Shown one piece after another: positions 40,905-49,399 of a stretch of 64,000 nt of DNA. Origin of the DNA: HGM12587 sp945786935 (GTDB lineage Bacteria > Bacillota > Clostridia > Lachnospirales > Lachnospiraceae). The notes below the pieces were generated by a model, which saw only the letters and a list, made by a program, of their open reading frames with translations, was not told the origin of the DNA and did not search any database. Each line of letters starts with the position of its first letter. Within the stretch, counting starts at the first letter, position 1. The stretch is from positions 1 through 64,000 of the forward strand of contig CALZFY010000001.1 of the NCBI GenBank assembly GCA_945786935.1, read 5' to 3'. Made by a program: the position numbers and the translations under genes.

Positions 40905-42854
40905 ATGGCAGCCAAAAAGAAAACACAAAACAAGTCCGTGAATAAGCCGGTGGAGATGGCCTGCAAGGTTACAGAGTGGGATCAGTATCTCTTTGGACAG
41001 GGAACTCACTATGAAATCTACAAAAAACTGGGAGCTCATCTGACAGAAAAGGATGGTGTTGCAGGTACCTATTTTGCGGTATGGGCACCGAGAGCAAAAG
41101 GGGTAAAGCTCATTGGTGAATTTAACAACTGGGATGGTAAAGATCATGAGATGGTGAGACTGGAGCCTCTTGGAATTTATGAGCTTTTTGTTCCGGGTGT
41201 GAAAGAAGGTACAGCGTACAAATATCTCATTGACGGGGCAGATGGAAATCTCCATTATAAAGCTGACCCTTACGGATATTATGCGGAAGTTCGCCCGGGC
41301 ACAGCATCCAGAGTTGCTGATATTACCTATCAGTGGAAGGATGCCAAATGGATGGAAGAACGTGCAAAAAAAGATACGGAAAAAATGCCGTTGTCTATTT
41401 ATGAGGTTCATCTTGGCTCCTGGAAAAAGCATGCGCATGAAGAAGGAGAAGCTGGTTTCTACACCTATGATGAGCTTTGCAAGGATCTTGTAAAATATGT
41501 GAAAGAAATGGGATACACCCATGTAGAACTGATGGGAATCGCAGAGCATCCTTTTGATGGTTCCTGGGGATATCAGGTAACCGGCTATTTTGCTCCAACA
41601 TCCCGTTATGGTACACCAAAACAGTTTAAGCATCTGATTGATACCCTTCATAAAAATAAGATCGGTGTCATCTTAGACTGGGTACCGGCGCATTTCCCAA
41701 GAGATGCCCATGGACTTGCGAACTTTGACGGAGCACCTCTTTATGAATATCCGGATCCAAGAAAGGGAGAACATCCTGACTGGGGTACAAAGATCTTTAA
41801 CTATGAAATGAATGAGATCAAGAATTTCCTGATTTCCAATGCCCTTTACTGGATGGAAGAGTATCATATTGACGGACTCCGTGTGGACGCTGTTGCATCC
41901 ATGTTATATCTTGATTACGGAAAACAATCCGGCCAGTGGGTGGCTAATAAATACGGCGGAAATAATAACCTGGAAGCAATTGAATTTTTCAAACATTTAA
42001 ATTCCTGCCTTCTTGGTAAATATCCTGGAACTATGATGATCGCAGAGGAATCTACTGCATGGCCAAAAGTTACAGATAAGCCGGAAAATGATGGTCTGGG
42101 ATTCTCCTTTAAGTGGAATATGGGCTGGATGCACGATTTCTTAGAGTACATGAAGCTGGATCCGTATTTCAGAAAATATAACCATAATAAGATGACTTTC
42201 GCAGTCAGCTATATGACCAGCGAGAATTACATATTGGTACTTTCCCATGACGAGGTTGTTCATCTGAAATGCTCCATGGTGAATAAGATGCCGGGTTATC
42301 CGGATGATAAGTTTGCCAACCTTAAGGCAGGCTATGCATTTATGATGGGACATCCGGGTAAAAAGCTTCTCTTTATGGGCCAGGAGTTTGCACAGTATCA
42401 GGAATGGAGCGAAGAAAGAGAGCTTGACTGGTATCTTTTAAGTGATGAAAAGCATCAGAGAATGCAGGATTGGGTAAAAGAACTTCTTCATATGTACAAA
42501 AAACATCCGTGTCTGTATTCTCTGGACAGAAGCTATGATGGCTTCCAGTGGATGAATCCGGATGATGCGGACAGAAGTATTTTCAGCTTTGTAAGATACG
42601 ATGAAAATAAAAAGAAGAGCCTTCTCTTTGTGGTGAACTTTACACCGGTGGCACGGGAGGATTATCGTGTGGGCGTTCCTCGAAGAAAACAGTACAAGCT
42701 GATCTTAAACAGCCACGAAGAAAGATTTGGCGGAAATGATATTGTAGAAAACAGAGAAACTGTTTACAAGGCAGAAAAGATCAAATGCGACAACCAGCAG
42801 TTCTCCTTTGCATATCCGCTCCCGCCTTATGGTGTAGCTGTATTTGAATTTTAA
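40905..42854 (+). CDS. glgB: 1,4-alpha-glucan branching enzyme
   Basis: 649 aa. Start 40905 (AGGGGG at 40891-40896) preferred over GTG 40899. N-terminal CBM48 (about 35-150: YFAVWAPRAKGVKLIGEFNN), GH13 barrel with nucleophile Asp328 (DGLRVDAVAS), acid/base Glu381 (IAEESTAWP) and VLSHDEVVH, then an alpha-amylase C domain. It forms alpha-1,6 branches in glycogen. No other glg gene is adjacent. TATAAT at 40874-40879 could be its -10, but no -35 fits. Ends at the hairpin 42878-42910. Confidence 0.95.
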   Translation: MAAKKKTQNKSVNKPVEMACKVTEWDQYLFGQGTHYEIYKKLGAHLTEKDGVAGTYFAVWAPRAKGVKLIGEFNNWDGKDHEMVRLEPLGIYELFVPGVKEGTAYKYLIDGADGNLHYKADPYGYYAEVRPGTASRVADITYQWKDAKWMEERAKKDTEKMPLSIYEVHLGSWKKHAHEEGEAGFYTYDELCKDLVKYVKEMGYTHVELMGIAEHPFDGSWGYQVTGYFAPTSRYGTPKQFKHLIDTLHKNKIGVILDWVPAHFPRDAHGLANFDGAPLYEYPDPRKGEHPDWGTKIFNYEMNEIKNFLISNALYWMEEYHIDGLRVDAVASMLYLDYGKQSGQWVANKYGGNNNLEAIEFFKHLNSCLLGKYPGTMMIAEESTAWPKVTDKPENDGLGFSFKWNMGWMHDFLEYMKLDPYFRKYNHNKMTFAVSYMTSENYILVLSHDEVVHLKCSMVNKMPGYPDDKFANLKAGYAFMMGHPGKKLLFMGQEFAQYQEWSEERELDWYLLSDEKHQRMQDWVKELLHMYKKHPCLYSLDRSYDGFQWMNPDDADRSIFSFVRYDENKKKSLLFVVNFTPVAREDYRVGVPRRKQYKLILNSHEERFGGNDIVENRETVYKAEKIKCDNQQFSFAYPLPPYGVAVFEF

Positions 42855-42876
42855 TATGATTTTATAATACCTATTT

Positions 42877-43056
42877 TCAAGAGGTGCGAGCAATCAGCAC
42901 CTCTTGTTTTGTTTGGGGCTTAGGAGCTTTGACGGACTTCTGGGGTGTAAACATGGAAATTAACAGTAAAACCAGGACAATGGCAAGCAGGATAAAGACT
43001 GCTGTATAGATGAGCTCCTTCATGTGAAGCACTACAATTTTTGTTTTTGAACTCAA
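42877..43056 (-). CDS. Small single-pass membrane protein
   Basis: 59 aa, TTG start at 43056, chosen because GGAGGGG lies 7 nt upstream on the minus strand; the ATG at 43023 has no RBS. One strong transmembrane helix (ELIYTAVFILLAIVLVLLLI) and a polar, Lys/Gln-rich C-terminus. Family not recognised. It converges on glgB; the glgB terminator hairpin encodes its last codons. Transcribed away from the CdaR-like gene, sharing an AT-rich upstream region (43057-43258). Confidence 0.6.
   Translation of the reverse strand: MSSKTKIVVLHMKELIYTAVFILLAIVLVLLLISMFTPQKSVKAPKPQTKQEVLIARTS
42878..42910. terminator. Terminator of glgB inside the end of the convergent small gene
   Basis: CAAGAGGTGC (42878-42887), 9-nt loop, GCACCTCTTG (42897-42906), TTTT. 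It overlaps the last eight codons and stop of the minus-strand gene. Confidence 0.8.
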
Positions 43057-43258
43057 GAAGATTCCCCTCCGAAAGGTTTTCTTTAAAGAATATGAAAAAA
43101 CGATTAAAATATGCACAAAAAAATTTTATTAACTACTTTATTTTTTCGTAATTATGCATTAATATAAAGTTATCATATTTTTATTTTGCATAAAAAAATA
43201 GGTTAAAATTTGGTACAAATGATAAAAATTTTGGGTTATAGAAGGGGAAAGGTGTAAC

Positions 43259-44347
43259 ATGATTTCAAATCAGATCCTGCAAAGTACAATCGAGGGGCTC
43301 AAGGGGATTGCCCGCATTGATTTGTGTGTACTGGATGCAGAAGGAAAAATATTGGCGTCTACATTTAAAGAACAGGAAGATTTTGAGGGGATCGTGGAGC
43401 CTTTTATAGAATCTGCGGCAGACAGCCAGGTGATTCGGGGGTATCAGTTCTTTAAAGTATATGATGAGGCACAGCTGGAATATATTCTGGTGGCAAATGG
43501 CGGAAGCGATGATGTGTATATGGTGGGAAAAATTGCCGCTTTTCAAATCCAGAATTTGGTGGTAGCATATAAGGAACGGTTTGACAGAGATAACTTTGTG
43601 AAGAATTTGCTGCTGGATAATCTTCTTTTGGTGGATATTTATAATCGTGCCAAAAAGCTTCATATTCCTACAGATGTGAAAAGGGTCGTGTTTATTATTG
43701 AAACCATTCGGGAAAAAGAGAGCACGATCATGGAAAGCGTCCGGGCAATGTTCGGTACAAAATCCAAAGATTTTATTACGGCGGTAGATGAAAAGAACGT
43801 AATCCTGGTGAAGGAGCTTCTGCTTAGCGATACCTATGAGGAACTGGTGAAGATTGCAAAAACCATCAGGGACACTTTAAATGCAGAAGGATTTAAAGGT
43901 GTTCACGTGGCGTATGGAACCATCGTTGGTGAGATCAAAGATGTATCCCGTTCTTATAAAGAAGCAAAAATGGCTCTGGATGTAGGAAGGATCTTCTTTG
44001 AGGACAGGGATGTGATCGCTTACAGTGCACTGGGTATCGGACGTCTGATCTATCAGCTGCCAATTCCTCTGTGTAAAATGTTTATCAGAGAAATTTTTGA
44101 TGGAAAATCACCGGATGATTTTGATGAAGAGACTCTGACTACCATTAATAAATTTTTTGAAAACAGCCTGAACGTATCAGAAACGTCCAGACAGCTTTAT
44201 ATTCACCGTAATACGCTTGTTTACCGTCTGGATAAGCTTCAGAAAAGTACGGGGCTTGATTTGAGAGTATTTGAAGATGCCATTACCTTTAAGATTGCGC
44301 TCATGGTTGTCAAATACATGAAATATATGGAAACAATAGATTATTAA
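43259..44347 (+). CDS. CdaR/PucR-type transcriptional regulator
   Basis: 362 aa. N-terminal sugar-diacid-recognition-like region (MISNQILQSTIEGLKGIARI; LDAEGKILAST), a middle GGDEF-like fold typical of the family (YGTIVGEIKDVSRSYKEA), and a C-terminal PucR helix-turn-helix: NVSETSRQLYIHRNTLVYRL. CdaR regulators activate carbohydrate-acid genes; the target here is unknown because flanking genes are glgB and ftsEX. RBS GGGGAAAGG. The 43057-43258 upstream DNA is very AT-rich with no clear promoter. Confidence 0.85.
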   Translation: MISNQILQSTIEGLKGIARIDLCVLDAEGKILASTFKEQEDFEGIVEPFIESAADSQVIRGYQFFKVYDEAQLEYILVANGGSDDVYMVGKIAAFQIQNLVVAYKERFDRDNFVKNLLLDNLLLVDIYNRAKKLHIPTDVKRVVFIIETIREKESTIMESVRAMFGTKSKDFITAVDEKNVILVKELLLSDTYEELVKIAKTIRDTLNAEGFKGVHVAYGTIVGEIKDVSRSYKEAKMALDVGRIFFEDRDVIAYSALGIGRLIYQLPIPLCKMFIREIFDGKSPDDFDEETLTTINKFFENSLNVSETSRQLYIHRNTLVYRLDKLQKSTGLDLRVFEDAITFKIALMVVKYMKYMETIDY

Positions 44348-44355
44348 GAAAATAT

Positions 44356-44387
44356 TGTGAAGGTGACATCTTGTTGCCTTCACATTT
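44356..44387 (+). terminator. Terminator between the CdaR-like gene and ftsE
   Basis: TGTGAAGG (44356-44363), 13-nt loop, CCTTCACA (44377-44384), short TTT tail. Moderate strength; read-through into ftsE is possible. Confidence 0.6.
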
Positions 44388-44409
44388 GTGTTAAATGATG
44401 GAGGAACTT

Positions 44410-45096
44410 ATGATACGATTGGAGAATGTCAGTAAGACCTATTCGAATGGTGTGGAAGCACTCAAAGATATCAATATACATATCGAAGAGGGCGAGTTTG
44501 TATTTATCGTAGGTGACAGTGGTTCAGGAAAATCTACGCTGATCAAGCTGCTTTTAAAAGAATTGGAACCTACAGAAGGGACCATTGAAGTGGATGGAGT
44601 TACCCTGGGCAAGATGAAACGGAGATTTGTTCCCGTGTACCGCAGGAAGATCGGATGCGTTTTTCAGGAGTTTCGTCTTTTAAAGGATAGAAATGTATAT
44701 GAAAATGTTGCTTTTGCCCAGAGGGTTGTGGCAACACCGGGGAAAAGGATTAAAAAGGATGTGCCAAAAATTCTTTCCATGGTAGGTCTGGCTGAAAAAT
44801 ACCGTTCGCTGCCAAAGCAGCTTTCCGGTGGTGAGCAGCAGCGTGTGGCTCTGGCAAGAGCGTTGGTGAACAGACCATCGATCATTCTGGCTGATGAGCC
44901 TACAGGAAATCTGGATCCGAAAAACTCCAGAGATATTATGAAACTTCTGACAGAGATCAATAACCGGGGAACTACGGTAGTGGTAGTAACCCATGATAGG
45001 GAAATGGTAAACCTGATGAAAAAAAGAGTAATTGCAATGAGAAAAGGCGTCATTATCAGTGACGAGCAGAATGCTGGGTACGATCATGAGAATTAG
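44410..45096 (+). CDS. ftsE: Cell-division ABC ATPase FtsE
   Basis: 228 aa. Start 44410 (MIRLENVSKTY) with GGAGG at 44400-44404; the ATG at 44395 precedes that RBS. Walker A GDSGSGKST (35-43), Q-loop CVFQEFRLLKDRNVYENV, signature LSGGEQQRVALARAL, Walker B IILADEPTGNLDP. With FtsX it drives activation of a peptidoglycan hydrolase across the membrane rather than transport. The last 11 nt overlap ftsX. Confidence 0.95.
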   Translation: MIRLENVSKTYSNGVEALKDINIHIEEGEFVFIVGDSGSGKSTLIKLLLKELEPTEGTIEVDGVTLGKMKRRFVPVYRRKIGCVFQEFRLLKDRNVYENVAFAQRVVATPGKRIKKDVPKILSMVGLAEKYRSLPKQLSGGEQQRVALARALVNRPSIILADEPTGNLDPKNSRDIMKLLTEINNRGTTVVVVTHDREMVNLMKKRVIAMRKGVIISDEQNAGYDHEN

Positions 45097-45994
45097 TTCC
45101 TTAGGCTACTGTATTCAGCAGGGATTTAAAAATATCTGGAGACATAAAATGTATTCACTGGCATCCATGGCAACCATGGCAGCCTGCATTTTTATGTTTG
45201 GAATTTTTTTCTGTCTCGTACAGAATGTAAATTATATCGTAAAGATTGCGGAAAGCGGCGTGGCCGTTACCGTATTTTTTGATGAGGATATGACAGAATC
45301 GGAAATTCTGGCAGCAGGGGAAAAGATTGAAAACAGGAAAGAAGTTTCCAAAATGAAATTCGTATCAGCCCAGGAAGCATGGGACGAATACAAGGAAGTT
45401 TACTTCTCAGAAAATCCAAAGCTGGCAGAAGGCTTTGCAGATGATAATCCGCTGGCCAATTCCGCACATTTTGAGATCTATGTATCAGATGTATCTTTAC
45501 AGGACGATCTGGTAACTTACATACAATCCATGGATGGAGTAAGAAAGATCAACCAGTCAGAAGATATTGCAAATATTCTTTCTGATTTTAATGTACTGGT
45601 AGGGTATGCATCCGTTGCCATCATCGGACTCTTACTGGCAGTTTCCATCTTCCTGATCAGCAATACCGTTACCATCGGAATCAATTCCAGAAGAGAAGAG
45701 ATTGGAATTATGAAACTGATCGGTGCTACCAATGCCTTTGTAAGAACACCGTTCCTTATTGAAGGTATCGTGATCGGTCTGGTGGGAGCAATCATTCCAA
45801 TGCTGGCATTATTCTTTGGATATAAGGAGCTGGTAGCTTACGTGACGGGAGAATTTAATCTGCTGACAGGTGTGTTGAAATTTTTACCAGCCATGGAGCT
45901 TTTTAAAACCTTAGTTCCTATTGCCATGGCGTTGAGTGTAGGAATCGGATTTTTCGGAAGCTTTTTTACAACAAGAAAGCACTTACGTGTTTAG
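45086..45994 (+). CDS. ftsX: Cell-division membrane protein FtsX
   Basis: 302 aa. ATG 45086 (MRISSLGYCIQQGFKNIW) chosen; upstream in-frame starts lie further inside ftsE. Four helices: one near 20-45, then a long extracellular loop (about 50-165, the hydrolase-binding lobe), then three helices about 175-295, with NSRREEIGIMKLIGATNAFV as the ATPase contact. FtsEX relays ATP hydrolysis to a coiled-coil hydrolase, and the gene 19 nt downstream is exactly that type. Confidence 0.93.
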   Translation: MRISSLGYCIQQGFKNIWRHKMYSLASMATMAACIFMFGIFFCLVQNVNYIVKIAESGVAVTVFFDEDMTESEILAAGEKIENRKEVSKMKFVSAQEAWDEYKEVYFSENPKLAEGFADDNPLANSAHFEIYVSDVSLQDDLVTYIQSMDGVRKINQSEDIANILSDFNVLVGYASVAIIGLLLAVSIFLISNTVTIGINSRREEIGIMKLIGATNAFVRTPFLIEGIVIGLVGAIIPMLALFFGYKELVAYVTGEFNLLTGVLKFLPAMELFKTLVPIAMALSVGIGFFGSFFTTRKHLRV

Positions 45995-46012
45995 ACGGGA
46001 GATAGATCATAC

Positions 46013-47317
46013 ATGCATTTTAATCATAGATTTATGAAAACAGGTCTTGTGGTTTTGCTGCTCCTTAGCCTGTTTTATACCAGTGTCCTTTCCTCGTATG
46101 CCACAGAGGATTCCGATGGGGAGACTGCTGCCTCCGAACAGGGACAGGAGAGTACCCCTGAGGAAAAGAAGGAAGAAACCACACAGCAGGAACAGACAGA
46201 AGAAGACAACAGCGAGGAACTAAAGCGTCTGGAAAATGAGCGTCAGGAAACCCTGGATGCCATTAGCGGACTGAAGGATTCCATCAGCGATGTGCAAAAA
46301 GATATTGACAGCCTGAAGGCAGAAAAGACAACCATTCAAAGCTATATCAACCAGCTGGATCGGCAGATGGGCAGTCTGTCAGCAAAGATCAGCGATTTTG
46401 AAGCCAAGATCGACAGCAAGATCACGGACATTGAAAGTACAAAGGAAGCTTTGGAGGAAGCCAAAGCTGCCTGCGTGGAGCAGTATGAATCCATGAAAAT
46501 GCGTATACAATACATTTATGAGAACCCTTCAGAATCTCTCATAGAGATGTTGTTTACTGCTGACAATCTTACGGATCTTTTAAACCGTGCGGGCTATGTA
46601 GCATCCATGTCGGACTATGACCGAAATATGATGGATAAGCTCAATGACACAAAAGCAGAGATCGAGCTGAAGGAAAAAACTCTGGAGGCAGAGCTTGAAG
46701 AATTGAAGATGATGCAGGATGAGCTGGAAGCACAGAAAAAAAAGGTGAATGCCAGCATCAACAGCAAAAAGGGTGAGCTTGCAGCAGCAAACAGTGACCT
46801 GGGAGATGTAACAGCCCAGCAGGGTGACTATCAGAAGCAGCTGGCTGAACAGGAACGGCTGTTGGATGAGATTGAAGAACAGATCGCCCGTGCAGCAAAT
46901 CCTGATGCATACCAGGGAAGTAGCACGGGATTCATTTGGCCATGTCCGGGATATACAAGGATCAGCAGTTACTTTGGTCCAAGACCCCAGCCTACGCCGG
47001 GGGCATCTACCAATCATAAGGGTGTGGATCTGGCAGCACCTTACGGAACGTCAATTTTAGCTTCCGCAGCGGGGGTGGTGACAACATCTACCTATAGCTC
47101 CTCAGCGGGAAATTATATCGTGATTGCCCATGGTAACGGCATGTCTACCGTTTATATGCACTGTTCCTCCCTGCTGGTATCCGTAGGAGAAACAGTAGAA
47201 CAGGGACAAGTCATTGCAAAGGTTGGTTCTACCGGCTATTCTACCGGAAACCATCTGCATTTTGGCGTGATCAAAAACGGAAGCTATGTGAACCCGTTGA
47301 ACTATGTAAGTCCGTAA
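46013..47317 (+). CDS. EnvC/PcsB-type coiled-coil M23 peptidase
   Basis: 434 aa. Signal peptide about 1-29 (ends SSYATEDS), Glu-rich linker, long coiled coil about 60-285, then an LytM/M23 zinc peptidase domain about 305-430: NHKGVDLAAPYG (first His and Asp ligands), IAHGNGMSTVYMHCSSL and GNHLHFGVI (HxH). The active motifs are intact, so it can cut peptidoglycan stem peptides itself. Coupling to FtsEX is strongly suggested by the 19-nt spacing and the coiled coil. RBS GGGAG. Confidence 0.92.
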   Translation: MHFNHRFMKTGLVVLLLLSLFYTSVLSSYATEDSDGETAASEQGQESTPEEKKEETTQQEQTEEDNSEELKRLENERQETLDAISGLKDSISDVQKDIDSLKAEKTTIQSYINQLDRQMGSLSAKISDFEAKIDSKITDIESTKEALEEAKAACVEQYESMKMRIQYIYENPSESLIEMLFTADNLTDLLNRAGYVASMSDYDRNMMDKLNDTKAEIELKEKTLEAELEELKMMQDELEAQKKKVNASINSKKGELAAANSDLGDVTAQQGDYQKQLAEQERLLDEIEEQIARAANPDAYQGSSTGFIWPCPGYTRISSYFGPRPQPTPGASTNHKGVDLAAPYGTSILASAAGVVTTSTYSSSAGNYIVIAHGNGMSTVYMHCSSLLVSVGETVEQGQVIAKVGSTGYSTGNHLHFGVIKNGSYVNPLNYVSP

Positions 47318-47332
47318 TATAAAGGAAGTAAG

Positions 47333-48595
47333 ATGGAAGAACAAACAATACAGGAAGAAACAAAAAAGAATAAGAATAGAGCCGGCTTTTGGAAAGGCTT
47401 TCTTTGTGCCGCAGTGATCTTTTCGGTGATTTCCGTAATCAGTGCAGGCCTGGGAGCCTATATGAGTGCAAACAGATTCTTAAGCAGGCAGGGGATCACC
47501 AGCGGGAAAAGTGACGAGTCAAATCTGATCACTGCGGATAAAACAGTACAGGAGAAGTTAGAAAAACTGGAATATTATATCCGCACCTTTTATCTGGAAG
47601 AGGTGGATGATCAGAAGCTGGAAGATTATCTTTATTACGGTCTGATCGCCGGGATAGATGATCCTTATGCGGCATATTACAATGAAGAAGAAACACAGAG
47701 CATGTTGGATTCCAGCAATGGAAGCTACTGCGGTATCGGAGCAGTCTTTTCCCAGAATATGGTTTCCAAACTTGTCACTGTTTCCAGAGTTTATGAAGGC
47801 TATCCTGCCTGCGAGGCAGGGATCCTGCCGGGAGATGTTCTCTATCGGGTGGAGGGAGAAGAAATTTCAGGGCAGGACCTTACCAGCATCGTAACAAAGA
47901 TCAAGGGGGAAGCAGATACAGAAGTGACGATCTCCATGCTCAGAGAAGAAGAGATCCTGGATTTTACCCTGAAGCGGCAGGAAATTCATGTTCCTACCGT
48001 GGAATACAAGATGCTTTCCGGTCAGAACGGATACATTCAGATTACAGAGTTTGATCATATTACAGTGGAACAGTTTGAGGAGGCACTGAGCGCTCTGAAG
48101 GCGGAAGGAATGGAACGGCTGATCATAGATCTTCGGAATAATGGCGGAGGAAATGTGGATGCAGTCTGTCAGATCGCCGATGCTCTTTTACCGGAGGGAC
48201 TGATCGTAGCTACTGAATATAAAAATGGCAGAAGAGATGAAATGAAGTCTGATGCACAGTGTCTGGATATTCCAATGGCAGTCCTGGTAAACGGATCCAG
48301 TGCCAGTGCTTCAGAAATTCTGGCAGGTGCACTGAAGGATTACGGGGTGGCAACCATTGTGGGAACCCAAACCTTTGGAAAAGGTATTGTGCAAAGTGTT
48401 TATGACCTTCAGGACGGGACTGCACTAAAACTTACCACAGCGAAGTATTACACACCAGACGGAAACAATATCCATGGAGTCGGAATCACACCGGATGTGG
48501 AAATTGATCTTCCCGAAGAACTGAAAACAAAGGTGAGCCTTACACCGGAAGAGGATGTACAGCTTCAAAAAGCAATTGAGGTGCTACAACAGTAG
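47333..48595 (+). CDS. C-terminal processing peptidase (S41)
   Basis: 420 aa. Membrane anchor about 20-45, PDZ domain about 125-195 (GIGAVFSQN; GILPGDVLYRVEGEEI), S41 catalytic domain with Ser323 (SASASEI context) and Lys350 (TFGKGIVQ). Cleaves exported proteins at their C-termini. Position after FtsEX and the M23 hydrolase suggests it processes wall enzymes or their regulators (inference). 15 nt after the M23 gene, RBS AAGGAAG. Its stop lies in a terminator hairpin shared with convergent yigZ (12-nt overlap). Confidence 0.93.
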   Translation: MEEQTIQEETKKNKNRAGFWKGFLCAAVIFSVISVISAGLGAYMSANRFLSRQGITSGKSDESNLITADKTVQEKLEKLEYYIRTFYLEEVDDQKLEDYLYYGLIAGIDDPYAAYYNEEETQSMLDSSNGSYCGIGAVFSQNMVSKLVTVSRVYEGYPACEAGILPGDVLYRVEGEEISGQDLTSIVTKIKGEADTEVTISMLREEEILDFTLKRQEIHVPTVEYKMLSGQNGYIQITEFDHITVEQFEEALSALKAEGMERLIIDLRNNGGGNVDAVCQIADALLPEGLIVATEYKNGRRDEMKSDAQCLDIPMAVLVNGSSASASEILAGALKDYGVATIVGTQTFGKGIVQSVYDLQDGTALKLTTAKYYTPDGNNIHGVGITPDVEIDLPEELKTKVSLTPEEDVQLQKAIEVLQQ

Positions 48596-48606
48596 CACCT
48601 CTTTTT
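48578..48606. terminator. Bidirectional terminator inside the overlapping ends of ctp and yigZ
   Basis: GAGGTGCTA (48578-48586), 6-nt loop, TAGCACCTC (48593-48601), TTTTT. Both stop codons lie within the hairpin. The minus strand also has a partial T-run after it. Confidence 0.85.
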
Positions 48607-49234
48607 GATGGACAGCAAAATCTGTGAAATCAGAATCGTTTATTTCGATACGGCCGTTGGTGCCGTCAGTTAAAAGCTCTTTAAGCTTTGATTCTTCTTC
48701 GGAAGGAACAAGTACTTCAAAGTTTACAGCAGCCCCATAATCTTCGGAAAGAATGGGAATACTGTTTTCCAGGAGCAAATACTGAACCTTGCCAAGATCT
48801 GAATAATTGGTTGTTAAAAGAAGCTTCTTTCCGGAACTTTTTTCCAATATGACGGAATGAGCAAGCCCTTCTTTTACAGCCCCGGAATAGGCCCGGACAA
48901 GCCCGCCGGTACCAAGAAGGGTACCTCCGAAGTATCTGGTAACTACCACAGCCATATTGTGGATGTCCTCCCCCAGCAAAACATCCAGCATAGGTTTGCC
49001 GGCAGTGCCGCCCGGTTCTCCGTCATCAGAAAAGCGCTGAATCTCGTGACGGTCTCCCAGTACATAGGCGTAGCAGTTATGTCTGGCATCCCAATATTTT
49101 TTTTTCATCTGCTCGATAAATTCCAGTGCCTCCTCCTGGGAGGAAATGGGAAGTGTGGTTGCAATAAAGCGGGATTTTTTTTCTTCCAGCTCACCTACAC
49201 CGCCCTCATAGAGAATCTTGATACCCTTTGCCAT
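48584..49234 (-). CDS. yigZ: YigZ/IMPACT family protein
   Basis: 216 aa. N-terminal UPF0029 domain: KKSRFIATTLPI, KYWDARHNCYAYVLG, RFSDDGEPGGTAGKPML and VVTRYFGGTLLGTGGLVRAY; C-terminal DUF1949 ferredoxin-like domain. Conserved widely; a role in translation or ribosome protection is suggested for IMPACT relatives but not proven for bacteria. AAGGAG before the start. Convergent with ctp. Confidence 0.92.
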   Translation of the reverse strand: MAKGIKILYEGGVGELEEKKSRFIATTLPISSQEEALEFIEQMKKKYWDARHNCYAYVLGDRHEIQRFSDDGEPGGTAGKPMLDVLLGEDIHNMAVVVTRYFGGTLLGTGGLVRAYSGAVKEGLAHSVILEKSSGKKLLLTTNYSDLGKVQYLLLENSIPILSEDYGAAVNFEVLVPSEEESKLKELLTDGTNGRIEINDSDFTDFAVHQKEVLLL

Positions 49235-49366
49235 CCTTGGCTCCTTTATTAGTTATTCGCAGCTGTTTTGCAGCCGATGAACAGTTATTTTTCTTAATTA
49301 TTTCTTACCAATATACAGATTTTCTCTTAAAAAAGCAAGTTTTCCTTTATTTAGAAAGGTGGATTT

Positions 49367-49374
49367 GCTATAAT
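49367..49374 (+). promoter_or_regulatory. Extended -10 promoter of the second class A PBP gene
   Basis: TGC directly before a perfect TATAAT (49369-49374), an extended -10. The -35 position (49346-49351, TTTATT) is poor, consistent with that type. The leader is about 20 nt. Confidence 0.65.
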
Positions 49375-49399
49375 AATTTGGATAAAAGGAGGCTTACTC

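Noticed and set aside
40671..41651. 326-aa minus-strand ORF across the AAA+ and glgB genes
   Set aside because: Antisense shadow of two well-supported genes, no RBS.
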